Counted from the first letter of the stretch, positions 46,725 to 58,600 are shown. The stretch: DNA of 64,000 bases from Lantana camara (GCA_037501455.1 CM074862.1:59923501-59987500), one strand, 5' to 3'. Numbers and translations are program-made. The notes: a model not told the origin generated them from the letters alone.

Positions 46725-46731
46725 CTCAAGA

Positions 46732-49700
46732 TGTAACACCCCAAGCGGTGGGGCATCACACCCCCGCACTATGGCCCGACACGTGTACGAAATGGAGAGT
46801 CCGTACACGTACCAAGCCACAGCGAACGGGTGACAAACGAAAAATGCACCCACTGGCTAGGCGGTATCTAACCCTGTACAAGTGAAAGAATGCAAAACAT
46901 GACAGCGGAAGCAATACAAAATGGCCACTTTCAAAAACTTTCAAACGTTAAACATATTGAGCAGCACATAAATCAAAATCATCTACACGGGTTCACTAAT
47001 CGATCCAACCTGTCCTATCCTGTCCCGAACAATTACACAGCAAGACGGGTTCAACTAATCCGAGCACCTGTCCTAACCTGTCCCGAAATTCCAAACATTC
47101 AAATCATACGTGCAACCTGTTCACAACACAACTTACACAAAATTACAAAACATAAATCGATTCAAAAGCTTAACAAACTCAGACAGACCGACACCGACTC
47201 GACAGACACGACAGACAGCCGCCTAGCACGAACTCCAAAGATCTCCAAAGCAAAGCCTGCAAACTAAAAACATAAAAGGGGAGGGGTCAGTCCAAAGACT
47301 GAGCGAGGGGCTATACACACGCACGTATATACATATACAGAGTACAACACATACCATAAAGGGGAGTTCGTGAACCAGGGCGTGATTTTTGCATTCTAAA
47401 ATATTTCTCACGTGATACTAGATATAGGAGAGTAAAAGAGTTAGGCCAAAGGCCAAAATAATCCCAATTTTATTAATTAGAAATCCACTCCCGTTTCCAG
47501 AACAATTTCCTAACAAACTAACTTAACGAAAACAAACACACCAAGCAAACATTCAGACAAAAGGGGAAAATGTGCACAGGAGTAATACTCGACGCTCCGA
47601 GCCTCCTTACCCACATCCCGATGATCATGCACAGGAGTAATACTCGACGCCTCGAGGATCCTTACCCATAATCACCGGGCCCCAAACAAAGCAGAGTCAA
47701 ACCATCAAATCAGAGGGGAAATGTGCACAGGAGTAATACTCGACGCCCCGAGGCTCCTTACCCACATCCCGATGATCATGCACAGGAGTAATACTCGACG
47801 CCCCGAGGCTCCGTACCCATAATCACCGGGCCCCAAAACAAAGCAGAGTCGGAAACATACCAGAATCAGAGCCACAACAAGGTCCAAGGCAAGCGCAAAT
47901 CATATCCGGAGGCATATCAGAGCCATATCATATCAGTAGTCAAAGCATAGGCATAACCATAGCATATTCATAATCCTATCATATCAGATCCTAGCATAAT
48001 CAGATTCTAGAACATAAATCATATCAGGCGTATCCATAGGGCTTATATTCACATACATATCGGCACATATCATTAGCGTTTAACTATAACCTAACCTCAC
48101 CTGGTACCAAACACAGCCGAACACAAAGCAGAAGGTCCACCCCGGAACTTGCACGACTCACTTGTCACCACCCCGCGTTCACCTTAACCAACTGAACACA
48201 CAAACACAACACAGGGCTCAGACTCAAACTCGGACAACCACACAGAGACACACGGCAATGCTCAAGCACTTATGAGATGCAATCACATAAGCAGGTTTCA
48301 AATTCATATCAATTACTTACAAAATAATTCATTACATAACTCAGAGAAATCATATTAACTCATATATTGCATAACCAATCTACATTCGTGTAATTAAACC
48401 ATTCTTACATGCAAAGGTTTCTAATTTAATCATATAAGTCTCATTCAATTCAAATATCGCATAATAGGATTATTTAAAATTAGATAATTAGCCTACGTTA
48501 CAAAGTTAGAAATTAAATCATCCAAGACATACTAATTCCATTCTTGCCAAATCATAAATTACATAACAAATTCTTATATCATATAATAAGTTTCAATTCA
48601 ATTTAAGTGATTAGACTAATTAAAAGCTTCAAGCTGAGGCGTAATAATTTCTCTTAATCGAAATCATAATTAGCATATTTGTTTACCAATCGACAAGGAT
48701 TAATTAATTGAAGTCATACAATTTATATGTTTAGCGAAATTACACATACACCCCCTTTTAACATAGGCAAATAGCCCAATTCGATATATCGGAATTCAAA
48801 TGGCATATCAAAGCATCAATATAATCCATAATTCATTTAATACATAATTTCGTACACATTGAAATACAATTCGATAGACAAATCAAGCAATTAGCAATTA
48901 AAACAATTAATTTCAAATATTCAAGTTGTACAAAATAAATCACAACAAATCAACCGGACATCCGATTGAAGAACGGAAAGTGGCGTTGGACTCACCACGA
49001 CGAAAGGAACTCGCTGTACGAAGGGCGTCGGAACGCCGCCTCCGGAACCCGCCGGACCGCCACGCACAGCCGCCGGACCACCACCTCTAGTGGTCGGAAA
49101 ATTCCCCGAAAGGACAGAAATGTACGCCTCGGCCTACTTGAGAAAAGCCCTCAACCAATTTCAGAAAATAACCAACACGCCGGACTTCGTTGACGAAAAA
49201 CCGAACTAAAATCCTAATACGAAAACTGAAATTAAATACAAACCGTTAAACGAAAATAAAATCCGGACATACCGTTGGAAAGCCCATAACGAGCCCTACA
49301 AAAGCCCCAAAGCCAAACCCCGGAAAAATCATCGGAAAACCGGACCACCGGTCCAGCCCCGGTTCGCCACCGGTTCGCCGCCGCCGGCCGGTTCTCGAGT
49401 CGGGGCCAATGCCATCTGCTAGTTTTCGTCGTTCTAAGCAACTTTTGTAAAGGCTCCACCACCAAAACCGGCCGAAAAAGGGCCCTACGCCGCCGCTGAA
49501 GGACTGTCGCCACACCACCGCCGATTCCGCCATCTACAGGCCCCGGTTGCTCGATCTGAGGTCGAAAATGGAACGGGAAGGGTCAAAAACGTAGGGTAGG
49601 GTAGAGGTTGGCCGGCGAAAGACGCCGGAACGCCACCGGTGAAATGGTGGCGCCACCCGCCACTTTCAGGCCGCCCTTGCGCCGCCGTCGGTCTTCGGTT

Positions 49701-50202
49701 GGCCACGATCTTGGTACGGTTGTGACGGGCTCGTCGAATAGATAAATTTCGACTATTGATTCGTCGAATTCCGTCGAGAAACGAGAGAGAACGGGCAAAT
49801 GTGTGAAATAACACCTTCACTGTATGTGAATAGTGTCGATCGCGGGAGAAGACGATGAAGGCTGAGGTCTGATCTTTTGGCACGAATTACGACGATTCGG
49901 AGTATATATCTCGGGTCCTCGTAAGCAAAAACGGTCGGAAGAATGGGCTAACGAAGTCAGAATTGGGCATACTCAGAGTCTTCGGATTCGTCTCGCTGCC
50001 CCGAAAAAGTTGAACGGGTCAAAAAGGTCGAAAACTCGATCGAACGAGAAATGACCAAAAGACCCCTAAAAAGAGAAAATTACAAAGGGCCCCTAAACTC
50101 TAAAAGAGTTCAATATAGGGCCACGAAAAATATAAAATCACATAATTAAACACATTAAAAGGTTGGAACGTGGCGTACCTTATAAATCAAACGAGCGGGA
50201 TG
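46732..50202 (-). repeat. Family B LTR, right (5') copy, missing its first five bases
   Basis: It is 3471 bp and homologous to the middle LTR throughout, without the C insertion (empty site ATATTGCATAACC at 48364-48376). At the right end the sequence runs to CGAGCGGGATG and then switches to K-derived sequence, so the terminal TGTAA is lost. TATATA lies at 49903-49908 (minus strand). Confidence 0.9.
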
Positions 50203-50262
50203 GTATTCTGAATCTCCGCTGAATCACTTTTATTTTTTCGATGGTATTCTGAATCTCCGCTG
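50199..50262. repeat. Rearrangement junction between array B and element K with a 23-bp templated repeat
   Basis: The 23-bp stretch GATGGTATTCTGAATCT… is present at 50199-50221 and again at 50240-50262. The right copy is in place inside the K pol frame. The left copy is extra and sits exactly between B LTR and K. It shares GATG with the B LTR end and CTG with the K sequence at its other edge. Confidence 0.85.
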
Positions 50263-50929
50263 GTTTCTTAGCTCTGTCGAGCTTACCATCCTTGGTCCAC
50301 CTCCATTCATCAATGTCCCAAAATAGAGGTGACCGGCACTTCCTTCCATATAGTGCCTCATACGGAGCCATGCCAATCAATGTCTGAAAGCTATTATTAT
50401 AGGCGAACTCGACCAAGTCCAAATGCTCATCCCACGAGTCTTGATAATCTAAGGCACAAGTACGAAGCATGTCCTCAATATGCTTTTTTAACCTCTCGGA
50501 TTGTCCATCCGTTTGTAGGTGAGATGCGGTGCTAGATTGGAGTTTTGTACCCAAACACTTTTGTAACTCTTGCCAAAAACTCACGATAAACCGTGGATCT
50601 CTATCGGAAACAATACTAACCGGGGCTCCATGTAATCTCATAATCTCCTTACGATATAACCAGGCTAACTTAGGCAATTTATCGGACATCCGAACTTTGA
50701 GAAAATGGGCCGACTTCAAGAACGAATCAATTATGACCCAAATCCCATCGAAACCTCCGTTGGTCCTTGGCAAGCCGGACACGAAGTCCATTGTCACTTG
50801 CTCCCACTTCCATTCGGGTATTGGAAGTGGTTGGAGAGTTCCTCCCGGTGTTTGGTGTTCAGCTTTCACCACTTGGCATGTTTGACACCTTCTTAAAAAA
50901 TTAGCAACATCTCTTTTCATGCCACTCCA
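50222..50929 (-). pseudogene. Element K pol: integrase core, C-terminally truncated by the B junction
   Basis: The minus-strand frame shows the second half of the zinc finger ([14 protein letters not shown]), the DDE residues in [16 protein letters not shown] and QSERL with the usual spacing, and FAYNNSFQ and [10 protein letters not shown] motifs. It is closest in type to elements A and J. Upstream the frame is closed by an in-frame TAG (50930-50932) in place of a tryptophan codon in the WW motif. Downstream it runs into the junction near 50222, so the GPY/F module and tail are gone. Confidence 0.9.
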
Positions 50930-51240
50930 CTAATATAAAGTCCTTAAATCCTTGTACATCTTAGTAGTACCGGGATGTACCGTATATGTCGATCTACGTG
51001 CCTCATCAAGTACCAACTGCTTAAGCTCCTCCAGAACACAAACCCGAGCCTTAAACCGAAATAAACCCGAATCATCAAACCCGAACTTAGTCTCTGGATC
51101 AATCCTTACCTTTGCCACCAATCTTTGAATTTCCAAATCATTAGATTGAGCTTCAATCAGTCTTTGCTTCAAATCCTGTTGTACTGAGATATTTGCCAAA
51201 CGAGATTCTGAAACCAAGAACACCGAATTCTACTTACTTG
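50930..51240 (-). pseudogene. Element K pol: RNase H-integrase linker and start of zinc finger
   Basis: Motifs KFGFDDSGLFRFKARVCV, ELKQLVLDEARRS and HPGTTKMYKDLR correspond to the linker and H-H half of the integrase zinc finger. The first histidine (AHR in A) is replaced by ARR. A stop at 50930-50932 ends it. Confidence 0.85.
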
Positions 51241-51640
51241 AACCTGCTTCCAAACTTGAAATACTAGCTTTTCTGCTCAAAGCATCTGCAACCACATTAG
51301 CTCTACCCGGGGTGGTATTGAATTGTACAATCATAATCCTCAAGTAGCTCAACCCAATGCCTTTGCCTTACGTTTAAATCTTTCTGAGTAAACAAATACT
51401 TAAGGCTTTGGTGGTCGGTGAACACCTCAAAAGTAACTCCGTAGAGGTAGTGATGCCATTTTAACAAAGCAAAAACAACCGCCGCCAGCTTTAAATCATT
51501 AGTGGGATAGTTCTTCTCGTGATCTTTTAACTTTCTAGAGGTGTAAGCTTCTACCTTGCCATTCTCCATCAACACACAACCGAGGCCTTCCTACGATGCA
51601 TCGGTGTAAACTGAGTAGCCTTTGGAACCCTCGGGTAGGG
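51241..51640 (-). pseudogene. Element K pol: RNase H domain with frameshift and stop
   Basis: The frame 51575-51303 shows the [24 protein letters not shown] region, the [10 protein letters not shown] segment (E changed to K at a catalytic position) and [12 protein letters not shown] stop falls where the ASKEGLG segment should be (near 51590). An extra base near 51305 shifts the frame before the ADALSR segment, which is readable in the next frame (51245-51300). Confidence 0.85.
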
Positions 51641-52057
51641 TTAAAACCGGTGCAAAGTCAATCTTTCCTTAAGATTTTGAAAACTCTTCTCACATGCTTC
51701 ATCCCACTCGAACTTAGCCTCTTTCTTTGTTAACCGAGTCAACAGGGAGGCAATCTTCGAGAAGTCTTTCACAAAGCGCCTATAATACCCCGCTAACCCT
51801 AGAAAACTTCTCACTTCGGAGGTATTCTTCGGCTGTTTCCATAACATGACAGTTTCTATTTTCACCGGATCCATTTCTACACCTTTTCCCGAAATGAAGT
51901 GACCCAAAAAGGAAACCCGATCTATCCAGAACTCACACTTGCTAAACTTAACGAACCATCTATGCTCTTGAAGTCTTGACAATGTCATTCTCAAATGCCA
52001 TGCATGTTCTTCTACGGACCTCGAATACACCAAAATATCATCTATAAAGATGACCAC
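51641..52057 (-). pseudogene. Element K pol: reverse transcriptase palm C-terminal part and thumb
   Basis: It begins [11 protein letters not shown] with the two catalytic aspartates, then [33 protein letters not shown] and PLTRLTKK. Upstream, a stop replaces a tyrosine codon in the RPYLDKF segment. Confidence 0.88.
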
Positions 52058-52554
52058 GAATTTATCGAGTTAAGGCCGGAATATTCGGTGCATCATATCC
52101 ATAAATACGGCTGGGGCATTAGTAAGACCAAAAGGCATGACTACAAACTCGAAATGACCATAACGAGTATTGAAACCCGTCTTCGGTATGTCTTCCTCCC
52201 AGATACGCAACTGATAATACCCTTACCTCAAATCCAACTTAGAATAAACACACGAACCCTGAAGAAGATCGAACAGCTCTTCAATATGAGGAAGTGGGTA
52301 TTTATTTTTAACCGTTAACCGGTTCAACTCACGGTAGTCAATACACATCCGCAATGTCTCGTGTTTCTTCTTTACAAACAGGACAAGAGCACCCCACGGA
52401 GAAGTGTTCGGGCTAATGTAACCACACTCTAAGAGCTCATCAGGTTACGTCTTCAGCTCCTTCAACTCTGCTGGAGCCATCCTATAGGGAGATTTTGCGT
52501 AAGGTTCTGCTCCGGGATCAATTACAAATTTAACATCCCGATCTGGAGGTAAAG
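52058..52554 (-). pseudogene. Element K pol: reverse transcriptase N-terminal part, decayed
   Basis: Across frames the minus strand still shows [16 protein letters not shown], a GAL(V)LFVKKKH stretch, [22 protein letters not shown] and [12 protein letters not shown]. Several frameshifts and stops interrupt it. It stops at the TAAAG duplication of element J and resumes at 63208. Confidence 0.85.
52550..52554. repeat. Target-site duplication of element J, left copy (TAAAG)
   Basis: It recurs at 63203-63207. Confidence 0.95.
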
Positions 52555-55507
52555 TGTAACGCCCGAGCGCGAGACGTCACATCCCCCGCACCATGACCCG
52601 ACCCGTATACGAAATGGATTTCCATACACGTGTCGAATCATAGCGAACGGAGACATACACACGCGCTGAGCCAGGCGGGACTAGCCTAAAACTTAAACCC
52701 CAACAACAATCGAAGTAACAACAGAGCAATAGAAAAGCGGAAGCAATCATTCAAATACTATATACTGAGCTAGATGCTCTAGGTACCAACATGTATTCCT
52801 ATATATATATTGAGCTATACGCTTTATGTACCAATATATCATGTAAAATACGTATAGGTACCAATTACAAGTACGCTCCATACATACAAAATCCAAAATG
52901 AACAAAATGTAATCATATGCGTGTAAAGGAAAGGCTAGACACGATGCAAGACTCTCCCTGACTGGTATCCCGCCTAGCATCCCCCTTCGGGTTCAGTCTT
53001 AGACAGACTGGTGGGTATAAAAAGATAGGCATAATAGCATAATATTGCGGAATTTAAACACGTACATGCAAGTTATAATCCTTACTCGAGGTTTAGAACC
53101 CTTTTTCCCCAAGTGGGTAAATAAGATACAACGAATAGGATTATAACCGTTCATTTCATTCATGAGGTCATTAATAGCCCGGCGAGAGGGCGTGCATTAT
53201 CTCCAACCACCACCTCGTGTAATCCTTTAATCAATCATTCATTCGTTCATTCATTCATACATTCATTCTTTCGTGCACATACATTTGATCATTCATTCAA
53301 TCGTTTATATACTCCTTTTTCCTCCGGGTAGGGAACGGGTTTGCAAGGCCCGAACCCTCATTCATTAATGCTAGAGGGGTACATGAATCCTCAAAAGCGC
53401 GGGACCCCTTTCATTCACTAATCTCCTAGTGAAATCCAGATTGCCGAAATTGTTGGAACTAGTATAAATGGATTCCCGTCAGCCCAAGCTTCCCCGGTTC
53501 ACCACTACACTAAGTCCCGGGCCCTCATTCATTGTGATCATTCATTTCTCGCCAAAACATTTGGTAGGACAATCAAGAAAAAGGCTTTCGTTCGAAAACA
53601 TTTGTTCGTTAAAAACTTGGTATAAATACCTATATAGGGTTTTGGCCAAAATCTTGCACATTAGGTGTTCGGGGTCATATTGTTAACTAATAGTAGAAAA
53701 ACCCACCTGATAGACAAAAAGAACCCGACAAAGCTCTCACTGCCCGACCTCGTCACCCACTGGATCAAGATCTGTGTGACAAAGGTAGTGTGAGACTCAA
53801 TTATGACCACATTTGATGCTCGGCTATGCAATATCATGTTAAGGAATGCTTAAAATGCAATAATATGTTCAAATATGGTCATGAATATCATAGAATTCAA
53901 TTAAACACATAATTCACCAAGTTTCGTTCATTATACGGTAAAACCGTATTCATTCCCGTTCATATCGTTCATACTTTCATACTTTCATTCGTATGGTCAT
54001 CAATATCATATATCAATCATAAAACATAACTTTAATATAATCACGTTACATATAATCCACCATTACGAGTCATGAACGTAAAACAAACAATAAAAGAGGT
54101 TCCCCAAAGCTGCCACTTCAAATGACACGGCCGTGTTGAGTTTTCAAAGGAATTGGACACGGCCGTGTCCGAGGTTTAAAATCAGAAAAATTCAGAGTCG
54201 AGGGCTTGACACGGCCGTGTTGAGTTTTCAAAGCATTTGGACACGGCCGTGTCCAAGGTTAAATTCAGAAAAAAAAAATCAAAGTCGAGAGCCCAACACG
54301 GCCGTGTCCATTTTCAGTTCAAAGCTAACACGGCCGTGTCAGCTCATCGTTTTCAAAGAGGAAACAGAGCTAGGGAAAAGCTTTGCAAAACAGGGGCAGC
54401 CACAAGGAAGCTCTTATACACTCTTAGATATGATCTCAAGCCATATAATTCACATATATCATGCAATCCATTCATACTTACAAGAATTCATGCAAAAGAT
54501 TAGCAAAAGATCACTCAACAACAAGCTTTCATCCATGGAAGCTTCAAGCTCCATTAATGGCAAATCATGTAATACATAACCAACACAAGATCTTAGCATC
54601 TAGAAATGATAAGGAAGCTACAAGCAACACATTCCATGCATCAACTATCATCTAAAACCATTAAAATTCCAAGTTCAAGATCAAACCCCAAATCAAGCTT
54701 TCATTCAAACCATATCAATTCCCCAACTTCTATCATGTTTCACTTAGATGAACATATAGAGGAGAAGATGGAGATTTCAAATCACTTATTACCTTGGAAG
54801 AAGATTGGAAGATTGGTTAATCTTGAGCTCAAAGTTGGTTGATCAAAACAAGGGTTTCTTGAAGCTTTCTCTCCTCTCCCTCTTGGAATGGTGATGATCG
54901 ATGAATGAAGTGGAGAAAGAAGATAAGAATGCTGATATTTAGTGATTAAATGGGTAGAATACGGGTCGGTTCAAGTCCGGTTCGTTTAGTAAACGGTTCA
55001 AACAATTATAGGGTCGAGGTTGTGGAAAAGTTCGTTGTCAAAGGTTCAAACGGTATCGAAAAAGTATAAGGTCAAGTTTAATGGATAGGTAACGTCGAAA
55101 CAAGTTCAACGCCGGTTACGGATCTCGATTTCGAGGTCCGGAGCTTAAGATATCGCGAAAACCGTTCAGGGTTGCCTATATACAAATAGGTCCCTAAACT
55201 TTCAAAAAGTGGCAATTAAGCCCAAACTCAATTTCCAATTGAGTCCAAAACATTCAAATAAGTTACAATCAAGTCCACGATTACACGAAACACATAATTT
55301 CATTCAATGATCACCGGATCCATGAAAGTCACAATCTCACAATTTCATTCATATGTTCATAACTCAAATTAGAATTCATATAAAATTTAAACAATTAAAT
55401 CAAATTAGAAACAAATTTAATTAGTAAAACAAGATATAAACTCATATAATTAAATGTAATTGCGCACGTAACTCTTACCTATACGTGTGAAAACACGGGG
55501 CGTTACA
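52555..55507 (-). repeat. 3' LTR of element J (2953 bp)
   Basis: The minus strand runs TGTAACGCCCCGTG… to …GCTCGGGCGTTACA, giving a perfect 10-bp terminal inverted repeat TGTAACGCCC/GGGCGTTACA. It includes the shared GC-rich block (about 53320-53520), ATTCATTC-type short repeats (53227-53275) and six ACACGGCCGTGT palindromes. Confidence 0.94.
54123..54341 (-). repeat. Palindrome cluster in the left LTR of element J (six copies)
   Basis: ACACGGCCGTGT occurs near 54125, 54157, 54211, 54242, 54296 and 54329. Copies alternate between TTGAG-flanked and GGACACGGCCGTGTCC forms (the latter a perfect 16-bp palindrome at 54155-54170). The right LTR has the same cluster at 61839-62055 with point changes and one truncated copy. 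Confidence 0.92.
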
Positions 55508-55524
55508 ACCTCTCCCCCTTAAAG
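55508..55524 (-). promoter_or_regulatory. Polypurine tract of element J
   Basis: The minus strand reads TTTAAGGGGGAGAGGT directly before the LTR start at 55507. Confidence 0.9.
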
Positions 55525-55541
55525 AGAATCCGTCCTCGGAT

Positions 55542-55670
55542 TCATTGCTCAGTCGAAAATAATTCGGGATAGAACTTCTTCATTTTCTCTTCTGTTTCCC
55601 ATGTAGCTTCTTCCTTCTTACCACTTCGCCACAACACTTTCACCAAGGGAAACCGTCTATTTCGAAGTTC
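55542..55670 (-). pseudogene. Element J chromodomain-like tail, cut off by an in-frame TAG
   Basis: Directly after the TAG (55671-55673) the same frame stays open for 42 codons to a TGA at 55542-55544. It matches the C-terminal tail of element A (ELRNRR, VKVLWRS, EATWETE, PELF). Only one codon separates it from the main frame, so it was part of the protein in the parent element. Only stop-codon readthrough would include it now. Confidence 0.85.
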
Positions 55671-58600
55671 CTAAAATTTTCGATCCAGAATCTTAACTGG
55701 TTTCTGAACAAAAGTGAGATTCGGTTCAAGCTCAACCTCTTCAACCGGTATGATCACTGATTCATCGGGATAGTACTTCCGAAGTTGTGAAACATGGAAG
55801 ACATTGTGAATACCCGTTAAACTTGGAGGCAAATCCAATCTGTAAGCTGTATCTCCGATTCTCTCCAAAATCTCATAAGGTCCCAAATGTTGGGGATTTA
55901 ACTTTCCTCCTTTTCCAATTCGGGTAAATCCTTTCCGAGGTGAAGCTTTCAGGAATACCCTATCCCCAAATTCAAATTCAAGATCTTTCCTTCGCTTGTC
56001 TGCATAACTTTTCTGTCGATCTTGGGCTACTTTCATCCGTTGTCGGATAATTTGAACCTTTTCAATAACATCTTGAATAGCTTTGGAAGGTTTATTTTTT
56101 ATTTCACCTCTTTGTACCCCTTCTTGCTTACTCCACTTTCGTTCTTCCAAATCGAAAAACAACGGGGATCGACACTTTCTTCCATAAAGAAACTCATACG
56201 GTGTCATTTCTATAGAAGCTTGGTAACTATTATTGTAGGCAAACTCAATTAATGGCAATTGTTCATTCCATGAACTCGAGAAATCCAATGCACACGCCCT
56301 TAACATATCTTCAAGATATCTGATTAACCTTTCAGATTGCCCATCCGTCTGTGGATGAAAAGCTGTACTGAATTGAAGCTTAGTTCCCAAACACTTCTGT
56401 AACTCTTGCCAGAACTTGGAAGTAAATCTTGGATCCCTGTCTGAAACAATACTAGCTGGCACTCCATGTATCCGAATAATCTCATCACAATACCTCTTAG
56501 CCAACTTACCTATCTTATCTGACATCCGAACTGCAAGAAAATGGGCTGACTTGGTTAACCTGTCCACGATTACCCAAACTCCATCAAATCCACCTTTCAC
56601 TCTAGGTAAACCCGATACAAAATCCATTGCTATCTGTTCCCATTTCCATTCTGGAATAGGTAGTGGCTGTAACAATCCTGACGGCTTTTGATGCTCAGCT
56701 TTCACTAGCTGAAAAGTCAGACACTGCTTCACATAATTGACTACGTCTCTTTTCAGCCCGTTCCACCAATAATACTGTTTCAAGTCCCGATACATCTTGT
56801 TTCCACCAGGATGTACCGAATAAACAGTTTTATGAGCTTCATCCAAAATAGCTCTTCTCAATTCTGTTGGAACTACCACTCTGTCCTTGAATCGAAAGAT
56901 TCCCGTATCATCGAATCCAAATGGACACTCGGAGTCTGATCGAGCCTTCTCTATCAACTTCTGAATCTCAACATCCGTCCGTTGTGCCTCGAATATCTGT
57001 TGTCTTAACTCTGGACGTACTGAGATGTTACCAATACGAGCCTTCATCTTAACCAATTCCATTGGTTGTCCAATATTTACCTTCAAATTGGATACACTAG
57101 CCTTCCTGCTCAATGCATCCGCGACCATGTTAGCTTTACCCGGGTGATACTTAATCACACAATCATAATCCTCGAGAGTCTCCATCCACCTTCGTTGCGT
57201 TCTATTCAACTCCTTCTGAGAGAATAAGTACTGAAGACTCTTATGATCGGTGAAAATCTCAAAAGAAGTTCCATACAAATAATATCTCCACGTCCCCAAG
57301 GCAAAAATCACCGCTGCAAGTTCAAGGTCGTGAGTGGGATAATTCTTCTCATGCTCTTTCAATTTCCTAGAGGCATAAGCAATTACTCTCCCGTTTTGCA
57401 TCAAAACACAACCTAAGCCTTCATGGGAAGCATCCGTATACACCACAAACCCTTCAATACCATCCGGAAGTGCAAGTATCGGCGCAGAAGTTAACTTATC
57501 CTTCAAGAGTTGAAAACTGGCTTCACACTTCTCATCCCATTTAAACCGAACCTCTTTCTTGGTTAATCGGGTTAACGGAGCCGCAATCTTAGAAAAATCC
57601 TTAACAAATCTTTGATAGTAACCGGCTAAACCCAAGAAACTTCGGATCTCAGAAACATTCTTAGGACTCTGCCACTGTGAAACTGCCTCTATTTTCGAAG
57701 GATCCACTTCTAATCCTTTGCTCGAAATGATATGTCCCAAGAAGCTCACCCTGTCAATCCAGAACTCACATTTACTGAACTTGGCATAGAGCTGGTTATC
57801 TCTTAGAGTCTCCAATACCAATCTCAAATGCCGAGCATGATCCTCTTCTGACCTTGAATACACCAACATATCATCGATGAAGATCACAACAAACTTATCC
57901 AAATACGGCCGGAAAATCCGATGCATCATGTCCATAAAAGCTGCCGGCGCGTTAGTTAATCCAAACGGCATCACCACGAATTCATAATGTCCATACCGGG
58001 TATTAAATCCTGTCTTAGGAATATCTTCCTCCTTAATCTTTAGCTGATAATATCCTTGCCTTAAATCGAGCTTGGAATACACTCTTGATCCTTGTAGCAT
58101 ATCAAACAAATCCTCTATATTAGGCAATGGATATTTATTCTTTACAGTCATCCGATTCAACTCCCGGTAGTCAATACACATCCTTAAGGTTCCATCTTTC
58201 TTCTTAACAAAGAGAACCGGCGCGCCCCACGGTGATGAACTCGGTCGAATATATCCATTCTTAAGAAGTTCTTCCAGCTGAACTTTTAACTCCTGTAACT
58301 CTGTCGGTGCCATTCGGTAAGGAGTCTTAGAATAAGGTTCAGATCCCAGATATAAGTCTATTACAAATTCGATCTCTCGATCCGGAGGCAAAGAACCTAA
58401 AACTTCGGGAAACACCTCAAGATATTCCTTCACCACTTCTATCTCTTCGAGTTTTGCCTGATCTTTCGGCTTATTCAAGATATAGGCAATGAATCCCGTT
58501 GCCCCCTTCTTTATCAACTTATGAGCCTCAGTAAACGACAAGAGAGGTGCAATCTCTGATTCTTTCCCCAATGCCACTTCTTCTCCCAACTTCGCTGTCT

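Larger units (their letters stand above)
45554..46731 (-). other. Family B interior, complete copy (non-coding, 1178 bp)
   Basis: In element direction (right to left) it holds the primer-binding site, leader motif (46647-46675), an AT-rich segment, a conserved box (about 46340-46400), the stem-loop array (45874-46236), a unique 300-bp segment and the purine tract. It has no coding capacity, making family B among the most reduced layouts here: 3.5-kb LTRs around 1.2 kb. Confidence 0.9.
24536..50202 (-). mobile_element. Array B: tandem LTR-internal-LTR-internal-LTR of a non-autonomous gypsy family, with nested D and C
   Basis: Three copies of one LTR family (24536-27388 partial; 31540-33176 plus 43727-45553; 46732-50202) alternate with two copies of one short interior (30676-31539 partial; 45554-46731), all minus strand. 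The middle LTR has a primer-binding site on its left side and a purine tract on its right, which shows a true tandem rather than two neighbouring elements. The interior has no coding capacity. The left terminus reads TATAACACCCC instead of TGTAACACCCC. The right terminus has lost the first five bases at a rearrangement junction, so no target duplication can be checked. Confidence 0.88.
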
